A stretch of DNA of 64,000 bases from positions 124,001-188,000 of the forward strand of contig NZ_JAMXSR020000003.1 in NCBI RefSeq assembly GCF_024124765.2. Direction: 5' to 3'. Below, one piece after another: positions 38,593 through 49,122 of this stretch. The stretch's first letter is position 1. Each line of letters starts with the position of its first letter. The translations under genes and the position numbers were made by a program. The notes below the pieces were generated by a model. It was not told the DNA's origin and searched no databases. It saw only the letters and a program-made list of their open reading frames with translations. Origin of the DNA: Sphingomonas sp. H160509 (GTDB lineage: Bacteria > Pseudomonadota > Alphaproteobacteria > Sphingomonadales > Sphingomonadaceae).

Positions 38593-39066
38593 AATATCCT
38601 CCTCGTGGCCTTCGACCGCTTTTGTAAGGGACGCGCGCGAGGTGTTTGAGTTCCAACAATATTAACTATAAATGCTGTTTTATCAGACAACCATTTTATT
38701 TTGGGTTTTTTGGTGACAGGACCGCAAACCTGCCCGGCAGTCGTTCTATTACGCCTAGCAGAAGTCCGGTCTCGCGCCGTTGTGAGGCGGGCAACTCGTG
38801 GCCTAACCTGATTGCGTGCGGAGAACTCCGACTTTCATCCAGCGGCAACGAGAATGGCCATACTGCAACGTTCCTCGTTCTCCAGTCCATTTCTCGCGCC
38901 AGTCTTTCAACCTCATGACGCTGGTGGTCAAGGAACTGGAATCGGAAAAAAGGCTGGGTACGCGGACGAGTAGGTTGCCGTTACGCTGCTCCCGATTTTC
39001 CACCGTTTTCTCGTCAGGACAGAGCGAAAGAGGCGTGGGCGATCCAGCGCCTACAGCGAACATATA

Positions 39067-39142
39067 TGGTGGGCGATGACGGGCTCGAACCGCCGACATT
39101 CTCGGTGTAAACGAGACGCTCTACCAACTGAGCTAATCGCCC
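39067..39142 (-). tRNA. tRNA-Val (anticodon TAC)
   Basis: The minus strand folds as acceptor GGGCGAT/ATCGCCC, D arm TAGCTCAGTTGGTAGAGC, anticodon loop TTTACAC (TAC) in stem TCTCG/CGAGA, T arm with GGTTCGAGCC, and encoded CCA at 39067-39069. No partial 3' repeat of it was seen nearby. Confidence 0.93.
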
Positions 39143-39655
39143 CATTGGGGTGGACATCTGATGCCAAAGACCAGCGACCGGGGCAAGCCAAAAGGGTCGG
39201 TAGTTACGGAACCCGCAAGCCGGTATTCTTTGCGGCCACGATCTACCGATGCACCGCCTCATTCCGCAATTGGGCACATCCGTTTGTGCACTGCGTCGGT
39301 TGAGCAGATTGAGACAATATTTGGACAATTGCTGTTGGTCATTCGTGCGATCTAGAGCAGTCTTCGGTGAAGCGGGGCGGCGATTGATCAAGTCAAGATT
39401 TTTGCTGGTGAGATAATCATCAATCTAAGCCGTGTTACCGATGTCGCCTATCGAGGTAAATCCAGCGCAAGGTGTTAGACTCAAATGACTCGTCGCAATG
39501 CCACTGATAACCGGGATACTCGAACGCATTGGTGCCTTCTACGGTATAGAGGCTGGATTCTGCGGTATACCGCATGACATGCGGCGGGCGGCACAACAGA
39601 ACCTGACCAAGCTACTGGTCGATCTTCAGTGACAATACTCGTCACAGCACTAGAG

Positions 39656-40710
39656 CGGTTTCTCACAGGGCTGAGTCATAAAGGGATTCCTGTCGTCGCG
39701 GTTTTCTTATTTAGGATTCCTGCCAGTGGAGGAGGTTGGCATCGATGGCACGAGCATTATCAGTAGATCTTCGGATAGAGCTGTGACAGCGATCGCGGGT
39801 GTTCCGTCACGTCGGTAGGCCGCGGTACGGTTTGGTGTCAGCGCGGCCAGCGCCGTCCAGTGGCAGCAGCTTGCAAGCCAGCACGGGACGCCGGCGTCAC
39901 AGGGACAGGGCGGAGATCGGCGTTCGCTGACGATGGGGGCGCACGCCGTATTGATCCTGGACGCTTACAAGGCAACGCCCGACATCACCCTGGCCGAGTT
40001 GCAGGCGCTTCTGGTCGATCACGGCACCAAGGTCGCACTCGGCGCGAGATGGCGGTTCTTCGCGCGCCGCGGGATCACACGCAAAAAAACAGTGCACGCG
40101 ACCGAACAGGATCGCCCCCCTACATTCTGAAGCGGCACGAGGAATGGTTCGCCGGCCAGCTCGATCTCGATCCCGAACAGCTCATCTTTATCGAGTGACC
40201 TGCGCATCGACGAACATGCCGCGTCGCTATGGCAGCGCGCCACACGGTGAACGACGGCGAGCAGGCGTGCCGTACGGGCACTGGAAAACCATCACCTTCT
40301 TCGCCGGTCTAAGCCGCACCGGCATGGATCGCACCTTGGGTCCTCAACGGGCGATAAACGGTGATGCCTTCACCTACATGACCCGCGTGCTGGTGCCTGA
40401 ACTGTCACCTCGCAACGCCGTCATCATGGACAACCTATCCAGCCATAAAGCGCCAGCTGAGTGCGCGGCCATTGAAGCCGCAGGCGCCGGCTCCTGTTCC
40501 TTCCGCCTCCGGCGTTTACCGGGGCAGGCTCTACAGCCCGGACTTTAACCCTATCGAGATGGCCTTCTCAAAACTGACGGCACACCTGCGAAAGGCGGCC
40601 GAGCGGATCATTCACGGCCTCTGGAATGCCATCGGCGCATCGTCGACCTCTACTCGCCCCAGGAATGCTTGAACTACGTCGCAGCTGCTGGCTACGATGC
40701 AGACTGATCA
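39656..40710 (+). pseudogene. IS630-family transposase, multiply frameshifted
   Basis: Pieces in order on the plus strand: DAYKATPDITLAELQALLVD, then WRFFARRGITRKKTVHATEQ, LDPEQLIFIE (DDE first Asp region), GHWKTITFFAGLSRTGMDRT, AVIMDNLSSHKAP (second Asp) and YSPDFNPIEMAFSKLTAHLR (Glu). At least four shifts separate them. The 5' terminal region (TTCTCACAGGGCTGAG...) recurs at 42540, and a middle piece at 49875. 39143-39655 holds no other gene. Confidence 0.8.
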
Positions 40711-41138
40711 GAAAATCGCTTAAGTGCATTACACCGTAATCGAGGAACGGAACGCCGTAACGGGCTTGATCCATTCTTAGGCTGGCGAATAATCTCCCGG
40801 TGAATCAGTGGGGTGGCCGTGATCGTGTCCAGAGTTCCAATATTGCACCGCATGGCGTTGCAACATGAATATCGTTCCGAACAGTGCGCGGACTCTACGA
40901 TACGCAAGGCCCATATCGTAATCTCGATGGTTTTCGAAGCGCTCGGGAATGTGCGGAGCGCTCTTGAAAACCCGTGGTTTCTTGTAGGGCGACCACCCCC
41001 CGCGTTGTTTCCATTCGTCGGGGTAAGACCGGACGCTTGACGCTGAACTAGCGTCGGTAACAAATAAACCGGATCAATTTTCATCTTTTGAAGGTTTGTC
41101 GCGCCAGTATTGAACCTGTGGCGGGGCTGAGACAGATT

Positions 41139-41399
41139 ATGACAAACGACGAAATGGAAAAGCAGCGCTTTCGTGTCGCTGCTGAGCTAGGCGTAGATTC
41201 GAGGGCAATGAGAGATCATCCCTACGACCTCGAGATGGGCAAAAGCGGTTCCCTATTGGTTCGATGGCATGACCAAGCGCCCGATGGAGTCATTCGAGAA
41301 GGTAGTCTAGGGTCATACACGACTTTCATTCCGTCTGCGAATGACTCTGCGCCTTTAGGGTTTTCAAAGGAAGTCCTTCGTCGGTCTCAATCAGGCTAG
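41139..41399 (+). CDS. Small hypothetical protein, family A copy 2 (86 aa)
   Basis: MTNDEMEKQRFRVAAELGVD, then SLLVRWHDQAPDGVIREGSL and GSYTTFI. Same length and frame as copy 1 at 3141. The DNA around both (from about 70 bases before to about 390 bases after) is also similar, showing duplication of a segment rather than chance. It ends inside the convergent family-B gene. Confidence 0.7.
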   Translation: MTNDEMEKQRFRVAAELGVDSRAMRDHPYDLEMGKSGSLLVRWHDQAPDGVIREGSLGSYTTFIPSANDSAPLGFSKEVLRRSQSG

Positions 41400-41567
41400 A
41401 GGATGCAGAACGGTAACGACTCTTTGACCGCACCAAATCTCTACATCATTCTTTCGGGCGTATATCTTTCCGTCGGACACGGCCTCCGCATCATTTGGGT
41501 ATTCTAGATCGATACGCTCAATGATTTTCCCGATGTTATCGAGAACATACATACGATACTCTCGCAT
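41391..41567 (-). CDS. Small hypothetical protein, family B copy 2 (58 aa)
   Basis: MREYRMYVLDNIGKIIERID, then KNDVEIWCGQRVVTVLHPLA. I chose ATG 41567 because it aligns with copy 1 at 3572 and with the start of 49369. The nine-base tail overlap with family A is identical in both copies. Downstream, DNA at 41734-41790 repeats the start of the 3734 gene and then decays; 41800-42540 holds no gene I can support. Confidence 0.65.
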   Translation of the reverse strand: MREYRMYVLDNIGKIIERIDLEYPNDAEAVSDGKIYARKNDVEIWCGQRVVTVLHPLA

Positions 41568-42539
41568 TATCGCTTTCGGAAGTACTTTTTTTTGGGTATT
41601 TAACCTAGACCAGGTTAAGGTTCTGCAGAGTTCTATCGCAACCCTCATGGTTTGAAGAAAGCTCAAATTGGTTCGATATTATCCGATGTTGCCCTCCAGT
41701 TGGTCTGCCTAACGCGGCGGTTAGCGTGGTGCGATGACGGTAATAAGTCTCGGTGGCAGGCGGGCAGTGAACTGCAGAAACGCAGCAGTGTGAGGCAGCC
41801 GGTAAGAGCTACAGCGCGTGGTTGCACAATGCACGATGCCGGACGGGCGGTCGCTTTCCTGTGCGATACTTTCCGACGGCGCCGCCATCAGGTGGAATCG
41901 ATACTGGCGCCAGTATCGCATAGGGAATGTCGCAGACGCAGCGGTTGGACAGCTAGATACGGCTACATCGTTCGAATGATCGCTAGGCGGCATATCCGAA
42001 ACCGCTGCAGCGTGGCACCGCTTTGCATGTGGATCAGCGCCGAAAGCGGAATCCCGTTTTGGGGGAGACAGCTGGCTGTAATGATTTGAAACGTACATGT
42101 CATAAGGGGGGCGATGGGTGCCAGCCGGGCTCGTCGCTATGTAAATATAAGTTCAATGGCTTGATGAAATCTACTGGCATCTCGTTTTCGGCGCCGATAC
42201 ACGAGCATACCTGAGTGCGAGTCAACTCAGCGGCACCGCCCAGCATCGATAACCTAATGTTCACAATTTGTTTTCTACAAATAGCATTCTCATTAATTTG
42301 TCGGTTTATGCAGCGTGGTCAGAGCCCATTCCGTGACATGCGTACGTCCAGCGTTGTCAGAAAAGACTGTCTTACGCATTATTGCGTGAAACGCAGTGGC
42401 TCTGTTGCACATTATGGACGTGCGGAAGAGTAGTAACGGATGGGGGACGTTGTCGGACCTCCTCGATACCCGCTAAACGGTCGCGCAGTGTTCGGCGACC
42501 GCCTCTATAGCATCACCACGACAACGGCATCTGCGTGAC

Positions 42540-42860
42540 TTTAGAGCGGTTTCTCACCGTGCTGAATTATAAGGGATTTCCGTCGCCGCGGTTTTCTAAT
42601 TCAGGATTCCTGCCGGTGCAGGAGGCTGGCATGGATGGCGCGAGCATTCAGTGGATCTTCGGGGCAGGGTTGTGGCGGCGATCGCGAGCGGTCTGTCGCG
42701 TCGACAGGCGGTGGTACGGTTCGGTTAGCGCCGCGAGTGCGGTCCGTTGGCAGCAGCTTGCAAACCAGCATGGGACGCCGGCGCCACAGCAGCAGGGCGG
42801 CGATCGACGTTCGATAAGGGTCGAGGCGCGTGCCGCCGCGGTGAACCCGTTGTTATCTGC
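42540..42860 (+). pseudogene. IS630-family 5' remnant
   Basis: TTCTCACCGTGCTGAATTAT and the following 250 bases match the 5' part of the element at 39656 (GCGGTTTTCT, AGGATTCCTGCC, GGGACGCCGGCG). Only the helix-turn-helix-coding start survives. Confidence 0.65.
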
Positions 42861-43131
42861 GAAGGAACCTTGGCCAAAGTAGTGACCGCGTTAGGCGTGT
42901 TCGGCCGGATGAAGTTCGCCGGTATAAGGGTTGCTCTCATCAGCCGCGGCGCCATTCCTTATGCATTCGAAGGTAGCGCAATCCACGGTTAGCTCGCGAT
43001 ACAACTCGTCCCGCATCAGTGGCTGCGGCCCTATTGCCGGGTCGCCTATAACCAGTTGCGGCATCGGGGGTGAGATCGTGTAAATTGTCAGCGGGAGATC
43101 CCGGTTCGCAAGCGGCCGCCCCTCTGCATAA

Positions 43132-43909
43132 TCATTGAAAGACACTCGGATCGATCTTCAACGTGATTTGCTGTACGGGTGGGACTGGTTGTGAGATCGG
43201 CTGAAGACTCGATTGAGTGATTGATTGCGCCGGCCGACTCGAGGAGAACGGCAGTCCGGCCATCGAAGTTCGAAGTTGAGGTGCAGACGGTCTCACCCCC
43301 ACGCCCGCGCCATTCGTCAACCGCGCGATAGAAATCTGTGAACGGCTGCTCCAAAGCTGGTAGACGCTCAGCCGCGAATGCAGGCAGCCCTTCGGGAGAC
43401 ACTCCGTTGCTGTCGGCTAAGACACGGTTCGCCGATGTGCAAAATGCTTCTCTCGAAGGCGACTGAGAGAAGAAATTGTACAGTCGGGTCATTGCGTCGT
43501 CATAACGGTCCTGCCAATCCCCACCGCCTGACTTCCATTCGCTCGCATATGTTGATTGCGCCTTAGCTAAAGCTGGCTGCTGAGCCGACAACAAGGCATT
43601 ATAGGCGGCAACGATCACCAGTTCTTGAGGGCCACGGCAAGCAAGCGCTGCTACGTTCAACGCCGCGCGGAGATGCCAAACCGTGGCGGCAGATGACAAG
43701 TTTCGGTTTGGGGTGGGGTAGCTGCCGTCAGAGAGCGCCGCGGGAATGACCATGTTCCGTGATGCGCCCTTTGGCATCATGGGTGCTGCTACGGGCGCCG
43801 TAACGGGCGGCGGGGCTTTCGCGGCGATCTCGGGCTTTGCCGTACACCCGATCAGTAGCCCCAGCCCTGTGACCGACAACGACGCAACCCAACGACTCAT
43901 AGCAACCAC
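43132..43909 (-). CDS. Lipoprotein of unknown function (about 258 aa across a frameshift)
   Basis: The signal peptide ends in the lipobox GLLIGC, so the protein is probably anchored to a membrane facing the periplasm. A proline/alanine-rich linker (about 25-60) leads to a helical domain (TVWHLRAALNVAALACRGPQ, then NALLSAQQPALAKAQSTYAS, YDDAMTRLYNFFSQSP) that I recall as a common uncharacterised sphingomonad protein. A C5 run at 43296-43300 shifts the frame; corrected, the end reads VGVRPSAPQLRTSMAGLPFS and VQQITLKIDPSVFQ. The uncorrected frame ends at 43088. Confidence 0.65.
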
Positions 43910-44096
43910 TTCGTTTCAGCTCTCGATCAATTAACCTTATTAATTAACCAATAGTAAGGTCGAGTGATATTAGCACAAGCGCATTTTGGGATCCGCTAGA
44001 ATTTCGTAGTAGATCGAGATTGGGGCGACCAAGGTATGGCCCCGGGCGCTGCGGCGACACCTGGGCCGCAGGGGGAGTGCTTCCAGTAACGACCAA

Positions 44097-44285
44097 TCAC
44101 CACGCACGAGGCGATGTTCCTAACCGGTCCGCTACTGCAGACTCGATTGCGTTCGCATCGCCCTGTGTCATTGCGCCGGTATGCACTAAGCGCCGTATTA
44201 ATTCGTCGACGATCGCGGCTAGGAAGTGAACTTCCCCACGTTCTTCGGCTGTGTCGCCTTCGCCGTTACTTACCTCTGGGATCAT
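44097..44285 (-). CDS. Hypothetical small protein (62 aa)
   Basis: From ATG 44285 (MIPEVSNGEGDTAEERGEVH), then FLAAIVDELIRRLVHTGAMT and ANAIESAVADRLG, the protein is acidic and helical. It resembles short uncharacterised proteins with an IxxELIxRLVxxGxxTxxDAxAIExAV pattern. It lies just downstream of the SANT-like gene on the same strand (62 bases apart), so they may be co-transcribed. Confidence 0.5.
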   Translation of the reverse strand: MIPEVSNGEGDTAEERGEVHFLAAIVDELIRRLVHTGAMTQGDANAIESAVADRLGTSPRAW

Positions 44286-44347
44286 TGTTAAGTTACCTCG
44301 CAATAAGTAGCGGTTGTCGTTCGAGACGCGTAGCCCTTTGTCGCAGG

Positions 44348-44521
44348 TCAACGACTTTGGCTTAAGCCCAGGACTTTTTTCCGTTCGTACACGGAATGTG
44401 ACGTGCGCCCCAGTAAGTCCGCAATCTCACGAGTATTCATAGTTTCGGACCATAGTCGAAGGGTGTCGTCGTCGACGTCAGTCCACGGTAGCCCCTTCCT
44501 GGGGTAAGCTACTGACATCAT
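44348..44521 (-). CDS. SANT/Myb-like small DNA-binding protein, intact copy (57 aa)
   Basis: MMSVAYPRKGLPWTDVDDDT, then LRLWSETMNTREIADLLGRT and SHSVYERKKVLGL: a Trp-acidic start, a middle helix and an xxREIAxxLGRTxxSVxxR recognition helix, as in SANT/Myb and GcrA-like domains. The frameshifted copy at 2589-2758 shares about two-thirds of residues. The start is one of two tandem ATGs (44521 or 44518). 44522-44872 holds no other gene. Confidence 0.65.
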   Translation of the reverse strand: MMSVAYPRKGLPWTDVDDDTLRLWSETMNTREIADLLGRTSHSVYERKKVLGLSQSR

Positions 44522-44872
44522 TCTACTAGCCCCCCTATTTTTCGCGTGGCGGACAACCCATCCGGCGTCCGCAAACTCAACGTATAATGATTAAAACGAG
44601 GATAACCGGCTAACACAAGCTTATACCGCCTCGGTTATTTGTAATTGGATGTTTCTGTTCGGTCACAAATATGGCTAAGGCTTCCTTGGTCGCGGGGCAC
44701 GTTGGAGCGGATTGAGAAGATAGTTGGGGGAAGGCCTTGATCTGCTTCAACAATACCAACGAAGCCGCCGACGTGCCAAAGACCGGTATCCGTACCGACG
44801 CGACGTCCGACTTAATGCCAAGTAGCCGGCGTTGGTATAGCCTGCGGCATGACACTGACGTATCTAATGTGA

Positions 44873-45575
44873 ATGCTGTTTCTTGCTGCGATCGCTATAT
44901 CAGTTGGTCAGTGCGTGCCTGCGCGAAAGCCACCGGGCTATACGGTGATTGTGGACGCGGGCCACGGAGGCAGAGACGTGGGCGCGCCTGCAGTCATGCC
45001 GCGAAGGTATGAGAAGGATGTGACCCTTGGCATCGCAACCGCCTTGGCGAAACAGCTAAGCCTGCAGAGGGGGTTAGCAGTAATCATGACAAAGGGCAAC
45101 AGATCGCAACCTCTCCCTTGTTCAACGTCGGCGAGTTATCTCGTCGTGCTCACCCGACCTTGTTATCTCCATTCATGCTGACAGCGGTCCCAGTTCCGCG
45201 CGTGGTCCTTCGATTTATGTCTTAAACGATGCTGGCGAGGCTATCGTGGTTAGCCGCTTGACCCGGTCAGGCCGGTCAGTTGATCACGACGATGACACTG
45301 CTTACATATTGGCAAACCTAAGTCAGCGCGGATCAATAAACTTTGCATATGAATTGGCGTCGAAAATCCGCACTGCGCTTGGCCAAGAGGAGGGGAACCT
45401 GAGGGCGATCAAGACGGCAAATTTCGCTTTGTTGAAGGCGCCGGGTGTCCCGTCCATCCTTGTGGAAACCGGTTATGTCACCAACCGGTCTGATGCAAAC
45501 AAGCTCTTTGATCCCAACCAGCAGACTTTGATTGCGAACAAAATCTCTTCCGCCATTGCATCGGTGCGCCGCTGA
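44873..45575 (+). CDS. N-acetylmuramoyl-L-alanine amidase (Amidase_3), one frameshift
   Basis: This zinc enzyme cleaves the amide between MurNAc and the stem peptide in the periplasm. A hydrophobic N-terminus (MLFLAAIAISVGQC) acts as a signal or lipoprotein anchor. Zinc and catalytic motifs are YTVIVDAGHGGRDVGAP, YEKDVTLGIATALA (Glu), LVISIHADSG (His) and PSILVETGYVTNRSDA (catalytic Glu). One base too many near 45106 breaks the frame; corrected, the region reads NLSLVQRRRVISSCSPDLVI. The protein is about 233 aa, with no SH3 or SPOR domain. Confidence 0.8.
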
Positions 45576-45804
45576 ATTCGCAAATCTTCCCGAAAGGTCG
45601 GTTTGGTGACGAAAGTGTCATCGGCATCGCTGATTTTATGGATCTTTCTTGGGAATGCGCGGTCGGCGTCCACGGCAAAGGCGAGTTGCCGACGGTGCAT
45701 CGTCGCCAGTTTTGTAATATGATCAAATAATCTTGATCGGTTCGATCGGCAGGTCCGGGTTTTTCCCGGATAGTAATTGATCGGAAGCGTGAGCACGTAG
45801 CCCT

Positions 45805-46011
45805 ATGCTCATACCGGAACGCGCACGACAGGAAGGCCGACTTCGGACAATAAGGTTCTTTGCGGAAGAAGCGATGCGTCTGGCTGACGAGGGTGGCCAT
45901 ACTGATATTGCGTTAAGGTTTGTCGAAGCCTTGAGCATGGTCGACGACGAATTGCGCGCAATCGAAGGCCGGCACGCGGCCGATGCATGCGGGTGCCTAC
46001 GCACCTCATAA
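45805..46011 (+). CDS. Hypothetical small protein (68 aa)
   Basis: RLRTIRFFAEEAMRLADEGG, then HTDIALRFVEALSMVDDELR, is a clean two-helix acidic protein. It starts at ATG 45805 (MLIPERARQEG). I recall similar short sphingomonad proteins but no function. 45576-45804 and 46012-46448 hold no other gene I can support. Confidence 0.45.
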   Translation: MLIPERARQEGRLRTIRFFAEEAMRLADEGGHTDIALRFVEALSMVDDELRAIEGRHAADACGCLRTS

Positions 46012-46448
46012 AGATTTCTCACTCAAGCCACTGTCGACATCATCGGGCGAGTTCCGCATGTCAAAGGTGCTGAGTTCGCGGTTTTGCGCCTAAGGGCGCC
46101 ACGAAGCGCCTCACGATGATAAACACGATTGGCAGATGGCGAGAGATGCCGCCGAGGTATGTAGGTAGACTTCAGGAACAGAGCCCCGACTCTTGCTGAT
46201 CCAACTACCTGAGGAAAAGAGGATAGCGATGGGGTCCCGATGAGTGCCGATGGGAAGCCCCAGGCCTATAAAGTGCTGGCCAGTATCAACGGTTTAACCG
46301 AAATCTGCCGGGGGTCTGGCTTTCGGTGCCGGTCCACAGCCGACGACGGCCGCCATGAGAATTACTCACCTTAAAGGGGGGCTTGCCCTGAACCACAAAA
46401 GCCCTCGTTTGCGTCGGAAGTATCCCCCGCCGCGATCTCATTTCCAGT

Positions 46449-46931
46449 TCAGTTTCGAACAGCAAGTTCCACGAGTTTAAGCTTACCACCCTCGAATAAA
46501 AGTCTCGACCGTACGTTGGGCGGCTGGTCTACAATAACGCGACAGATTGGTCCGCCATCTTCGAGTACGACCGACGCTCTTATAACGGACGGCTTAATAC
46601 AGTACTCCTCAAATAAACGGTAAATAGTGCTCCGGCCAATCTCCAGCCTCGTCGCGGTCGCTGCAACATTGTAATCGCAATCTTGGAGGGCCGATACGAG
46701 CGCTGCGCGTTTCGCATGGGCGAAAGTGCCTACCCGTTCCCATGAACGTAGAGAACTTTGGGGGCCTTTGGCCGTCAGGGTATGATCGCTGGAGGCCTTA
46801 ACATTTGTTCCGCAAGTGCTAGCTTGATCAAGATGGACGGGCCGGACTACATCGTGAGGGGGTAATGCGATCATCTCTTGTTCGACTGTCATCAATTGAT
46901 CGTGGTTCGGCATCTTGGGTAGATCGCCCAT
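46449..46931 (-). CDS. Fis-type helix-turn-helix regulator (160 aa)
   Basis: The C-terminal half has KRAALVSALQDCDYNVAATA, then TRLEIGRSTIYRLFEEYCIK, a Fis/NtrC-type HTH_8 (ALxxxxxNxxxxAxxLxIxRxTxYR). There is no AAA+ sigma-54 interaction domain, only a disordered N-terminus. The stretch after the helix-turn-helix (VVLEDGGPICRVIVDQPPN) is beta-like. I chose ATG 46931 (MGDLPKMPNH), preceded by GGAG; ATG 46946 is possible. Targets unknown. Confidence 0.65.
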   Translation of the reverse strand: MGDLPKMPNHDQLMTVEQEMIALPPHDVVRPVHLDQASTCGTNVKASSDHTLTAKGPQSSLRSWERVGTFAHAKRAALVSALQDCDYNVAATATRLEIGRSTIYRLFEEYCIKPSVIRASVVLEDGGPICRVIVDQPPNVRSRLLFEGGKLKLVELAVRN

Positions 46932-47163
46932 ACTGTTACACTCCAAGCTTTAGGAATGGGAGGTACGGGAATTGCGATGAACGTCAGGCTTACATAGAGC
47001 GATTAGTTGATCTGAAAGGCGTCGCCGTACGAGAGGCACAATAGCTTAACACCAACAAACTCAGTTAATATAGGTTAAGCTTGAAGGAAATTGTAGAAAA
47101 GGCACAGTGCTGGATTTTGGTCATTCCGTACTATTCCATGTGGTAGCGGTGGACTACAAACCC

Positions 47164-47424
47164 TTAATTGCGACGTCGTTCTGGCAGGGAGACGTTGTTC
47201 GCGGCAAAGGGATTCTCCGTCGCGTGCACCATCAACTGAGTCTTAGCTTTCGCCTGCAAGGGGCGACCCTGCTTGCCGGACACCCAGCCGTAAAACCACG
47301 CGCGTCTCAAGTTTGGTGCGAGCCGTTCATTGTACGGGCAGTCCTCTCGGCTACCTTCAGCCTTACGGCTGCTGGTCAGTCCTGCTTCGAAGCTTCGCTC
47401 CGTCATGCACTCTATGCCCTGCAT
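47164..47424 (-). CDS. Ribosome-modulation-factor-like small protein, copy 1 (80-86 aa)
   Basis: SFEAGLTSSRKAEGSREDCP, then YNERLAPNLRRAWFYGWVSG, matches the RMF/CrpP-type pattern G-x-x-A-G...CPY....R-x-x-W-x-x-GW. RMF dimerises 70S ribosomes in stationary phase in enterobacteria; alphaproteobacterial relatives are uncharacterised. The C-terminal tail is basic. A frameshifted relative is at 50112-50304 and a more distant one at 58866-59069. Confidence 0.55.
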   Translation of the reverse strand: MQGIECMTERSFEAGLTSSRKAEGSREDCPYNERLAPNLRRAWFYGWVSGKQGRPLQAKAKTQLMVHATENPFAANNVSLPERRRN

Positions 47425-47690
47425 GGCAATGCTTCATAGCTCGTGCCGCAACGCCGGCGCAAACCTGTATCAGGATTGTAAAAAATTGCTGACCATCACT
47501 GTAAGAAGAACGCGGGGTCGGCAGCGCCCCCTCTACGTCGAAGCCCGCGGCCGCGGGCGCTTCCGGTTCGGCGGCAAGGAACCAATGCTGATAATCGGTA
47601 CCATTCCCGAGATGGCGCCCTATGTCGCTTGGACCGCTGCGACCAGCAGCTCGGTCGCGCAAGCTGAAACATCGCGATTGACGTTGGCTA

Positions 47691-48525
47691 GGGTCACGAC
47701 TCATTGATTAGAGCCAGAAGATGACGGTGGCGGCGAGCGCGATAGCGGAAAAGAAGACGGTCGGGCATCGATCGTAGCGGGTAGCGACGCGGCGCCAGTC
47801 CTTCAGACGACCGAACATAATCTCGATACGGCTCCGGCTTCGGTAGCGGCGCTTGTCATATTTGACGGGGATGATCCGGGATTTTCGCCCCGGAATGCAG
47901 GGCGTTATGCCCTTTGCCTGAAGGGCGTCCCTGTACCAGTCTGCGTCATAGCCGCGGTCGCCCAGCATCCACTGCGCCTTGGGTAGATCATCAAGCAGCG
48001 CGGCAGCGCCGGTGTAGTCGCTGACCTGGCCCGCGGTCATGAAGAAGCTGAGCGGTCTGCCTTCTGCATCGGTGACGGCGTGCAGCTTCGTATTCATACC
48101 GCCTTTGGTGCGACCGATGAGCCGCCCAAGGCCCCTTTTTTACCCGCAGGCTGGACGCCGTGCGGTGCGCCTTCAGATAGGTCGCGTCGATCATGATCGT
48201 CTTCGGCGTGGCGCTCGCGGCCGCCAGTCCTTCCATTATGCGGAGGAAGACACCCCTTTCGCCCCATCGCTTCCACCGGTTGTAGAGCGTCTTGTGTGGG
48301 CCATACTCCCGAGGGGCATCGCACCATCGTAGCCCGTTGCGGTTGACGAAAACGATGCCGCTCAACACTCGCCGGTCATCAACCCGTGGCTTGCCGTGGC
48401 TCTTGGGAAAATACGGTTCGAGCCGCGCCATCTGCTCGTCGGTCAGCCAGTACAGGTCGCTCATCCTCGGTCTCCTCACGGAGCCTGAATCAGATCAAGC
48501 CGCTCAGATCAATGGGTCCTGACCC
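47691..48525 (-). mobile_element. Complete IS5-family (IS427 group) insertion sequence
   Basis: The ends GGGTCACGACTCATTGAT (47691) and, inverted, GGGTCAGGACCCATTGAT (48525) bound two overlapping frames. TA flanks both sides, fitting a short target duplication. A truncated copy is at 16250 and a trace at 53950. Confidence 0.82.
47708..48479 (-). CDS. IS427-group transposase in two frames joined at an A6G4 slip site
   Basis: Frame 1 (from ATG 48464, MSDLYWLTDEQMARLEPYFP) gives the DUF4096 domain and MIDATYLKAHRTASSLRVKK (first Asp). Frame 2 (MNTKLHAVTDAEGRPLSFFM; LGDRGYDADWYRDAL; RSRIEIMFGRLKDWRRVATR) supplies the second Asp and Glu. The frames meet at GTAAAAAAGGGGCC (about 48131-48145). IS427 elements commonly express the transposase by frameshifting at such runs, so this is probably normal, not damage. 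Confidence 0.85.
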
Positions 48526-48548
48526 TACGGACAAGTCAAAATCTATGT

Positions 48549-48887
48549 TTAGGCTTTGACTGCCGCGAGCGCCAAAATGTGATCGATTACCTTTTGCGGA
48601 ATGGGATTGGCCACATCAAGGCCGAACTCATCTGAATAAGACCATGCAACCCAGCCCGAATATCGTGTAAGTTGGGGTATATCCAGCGACAGGAAGCGTC
48701 CGAGAGTTACTCCATATTCGGACCTGATCCTGAATCCCAACGACGATATGTTCGTGAGGGTAGCGGCATGTAAATCGCCTGCCGGTGTAATGAGAGACAC
48801 AGATAGGTGGATTCTTGATCGTACAGCTGATCGTCGATCGCTGGGATACGAAGGCGGGCAGTAGGCTGGATGATCAGCATGGCTCAT
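48549..48887 (-). CDS. PilZ-domain cyclic-di-GMP receptor (112 aa)
   Basis: A stand-alone PilZ domain. The c-di-GMP contacts are both present: RxxxR at Arg19-Arg23 (RRSAVR) and N/DxSxxG at Asn46-Ser48-Gly51 (TNISSLGFRI). The beta-barrel continues LGRFLSLDIPQLTRYSGWVA and EFGLDVANPIP. It starts at ATG 48887 (MSHADHPAYC). It would act as an effector for c-di-GMP set by the GGDEF-EAL proteins at 26.8 and 30 kb; its partner is unknown. Confidence 0.82.
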   Translation of the reverse strand: MSHADHPAYCPPSYPSDRRSAVRSRIHLSVSLITPAGDLHAATLTNISSLGFRIRSEYGVTLGRFLSLDIPQLTRYSGWVAWSYSDEFGLDVANPIPQKVIDHILALAAVKA

Positions 48888-49050
48888 TCGACGCTCATCC
48901 TACTTTCGGATGAAGGCTTTGTTAATCGCACCGCACTTGTGCCATTCGCTGTTAAAAAGCCGTCGTCGTTAGCAACGCTCGCCCCCGATATGATTGAAAA
49001 TTTATCGGTTCGTCGCGCCCGAGATTCGGCCTGTCGACGCCCTCGAAAAT

Positions 49051-49066
49051 GCTTAACTTCTTGTTA
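49051..49066 (+). promoter_or_regulatory. CtrA-type box upstream of family C copy 2
   Basis: TTAACTTCTTGTTAACCAT is a perfect TTAA-N7-TTAA, 57 bases before GTG 49123, matching the place and form of the box at 35285. The spacer bases differ while the contact bases are kept. Confidence 0.7.
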
Positions 49067-49122
49067 ACCATTTTCCGATGGTTGTTGAATCAGTCGTTCC
49101 CTGCGACGTAATGGAGACGAAC

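Noticed and set aside
48131..48145. Damaging frameshift in the IS at 47.7 kb
   Set aside because: Two-frame organisation joined at an A-run is normal for IS427-group elements; not counted among the suspicious indels.
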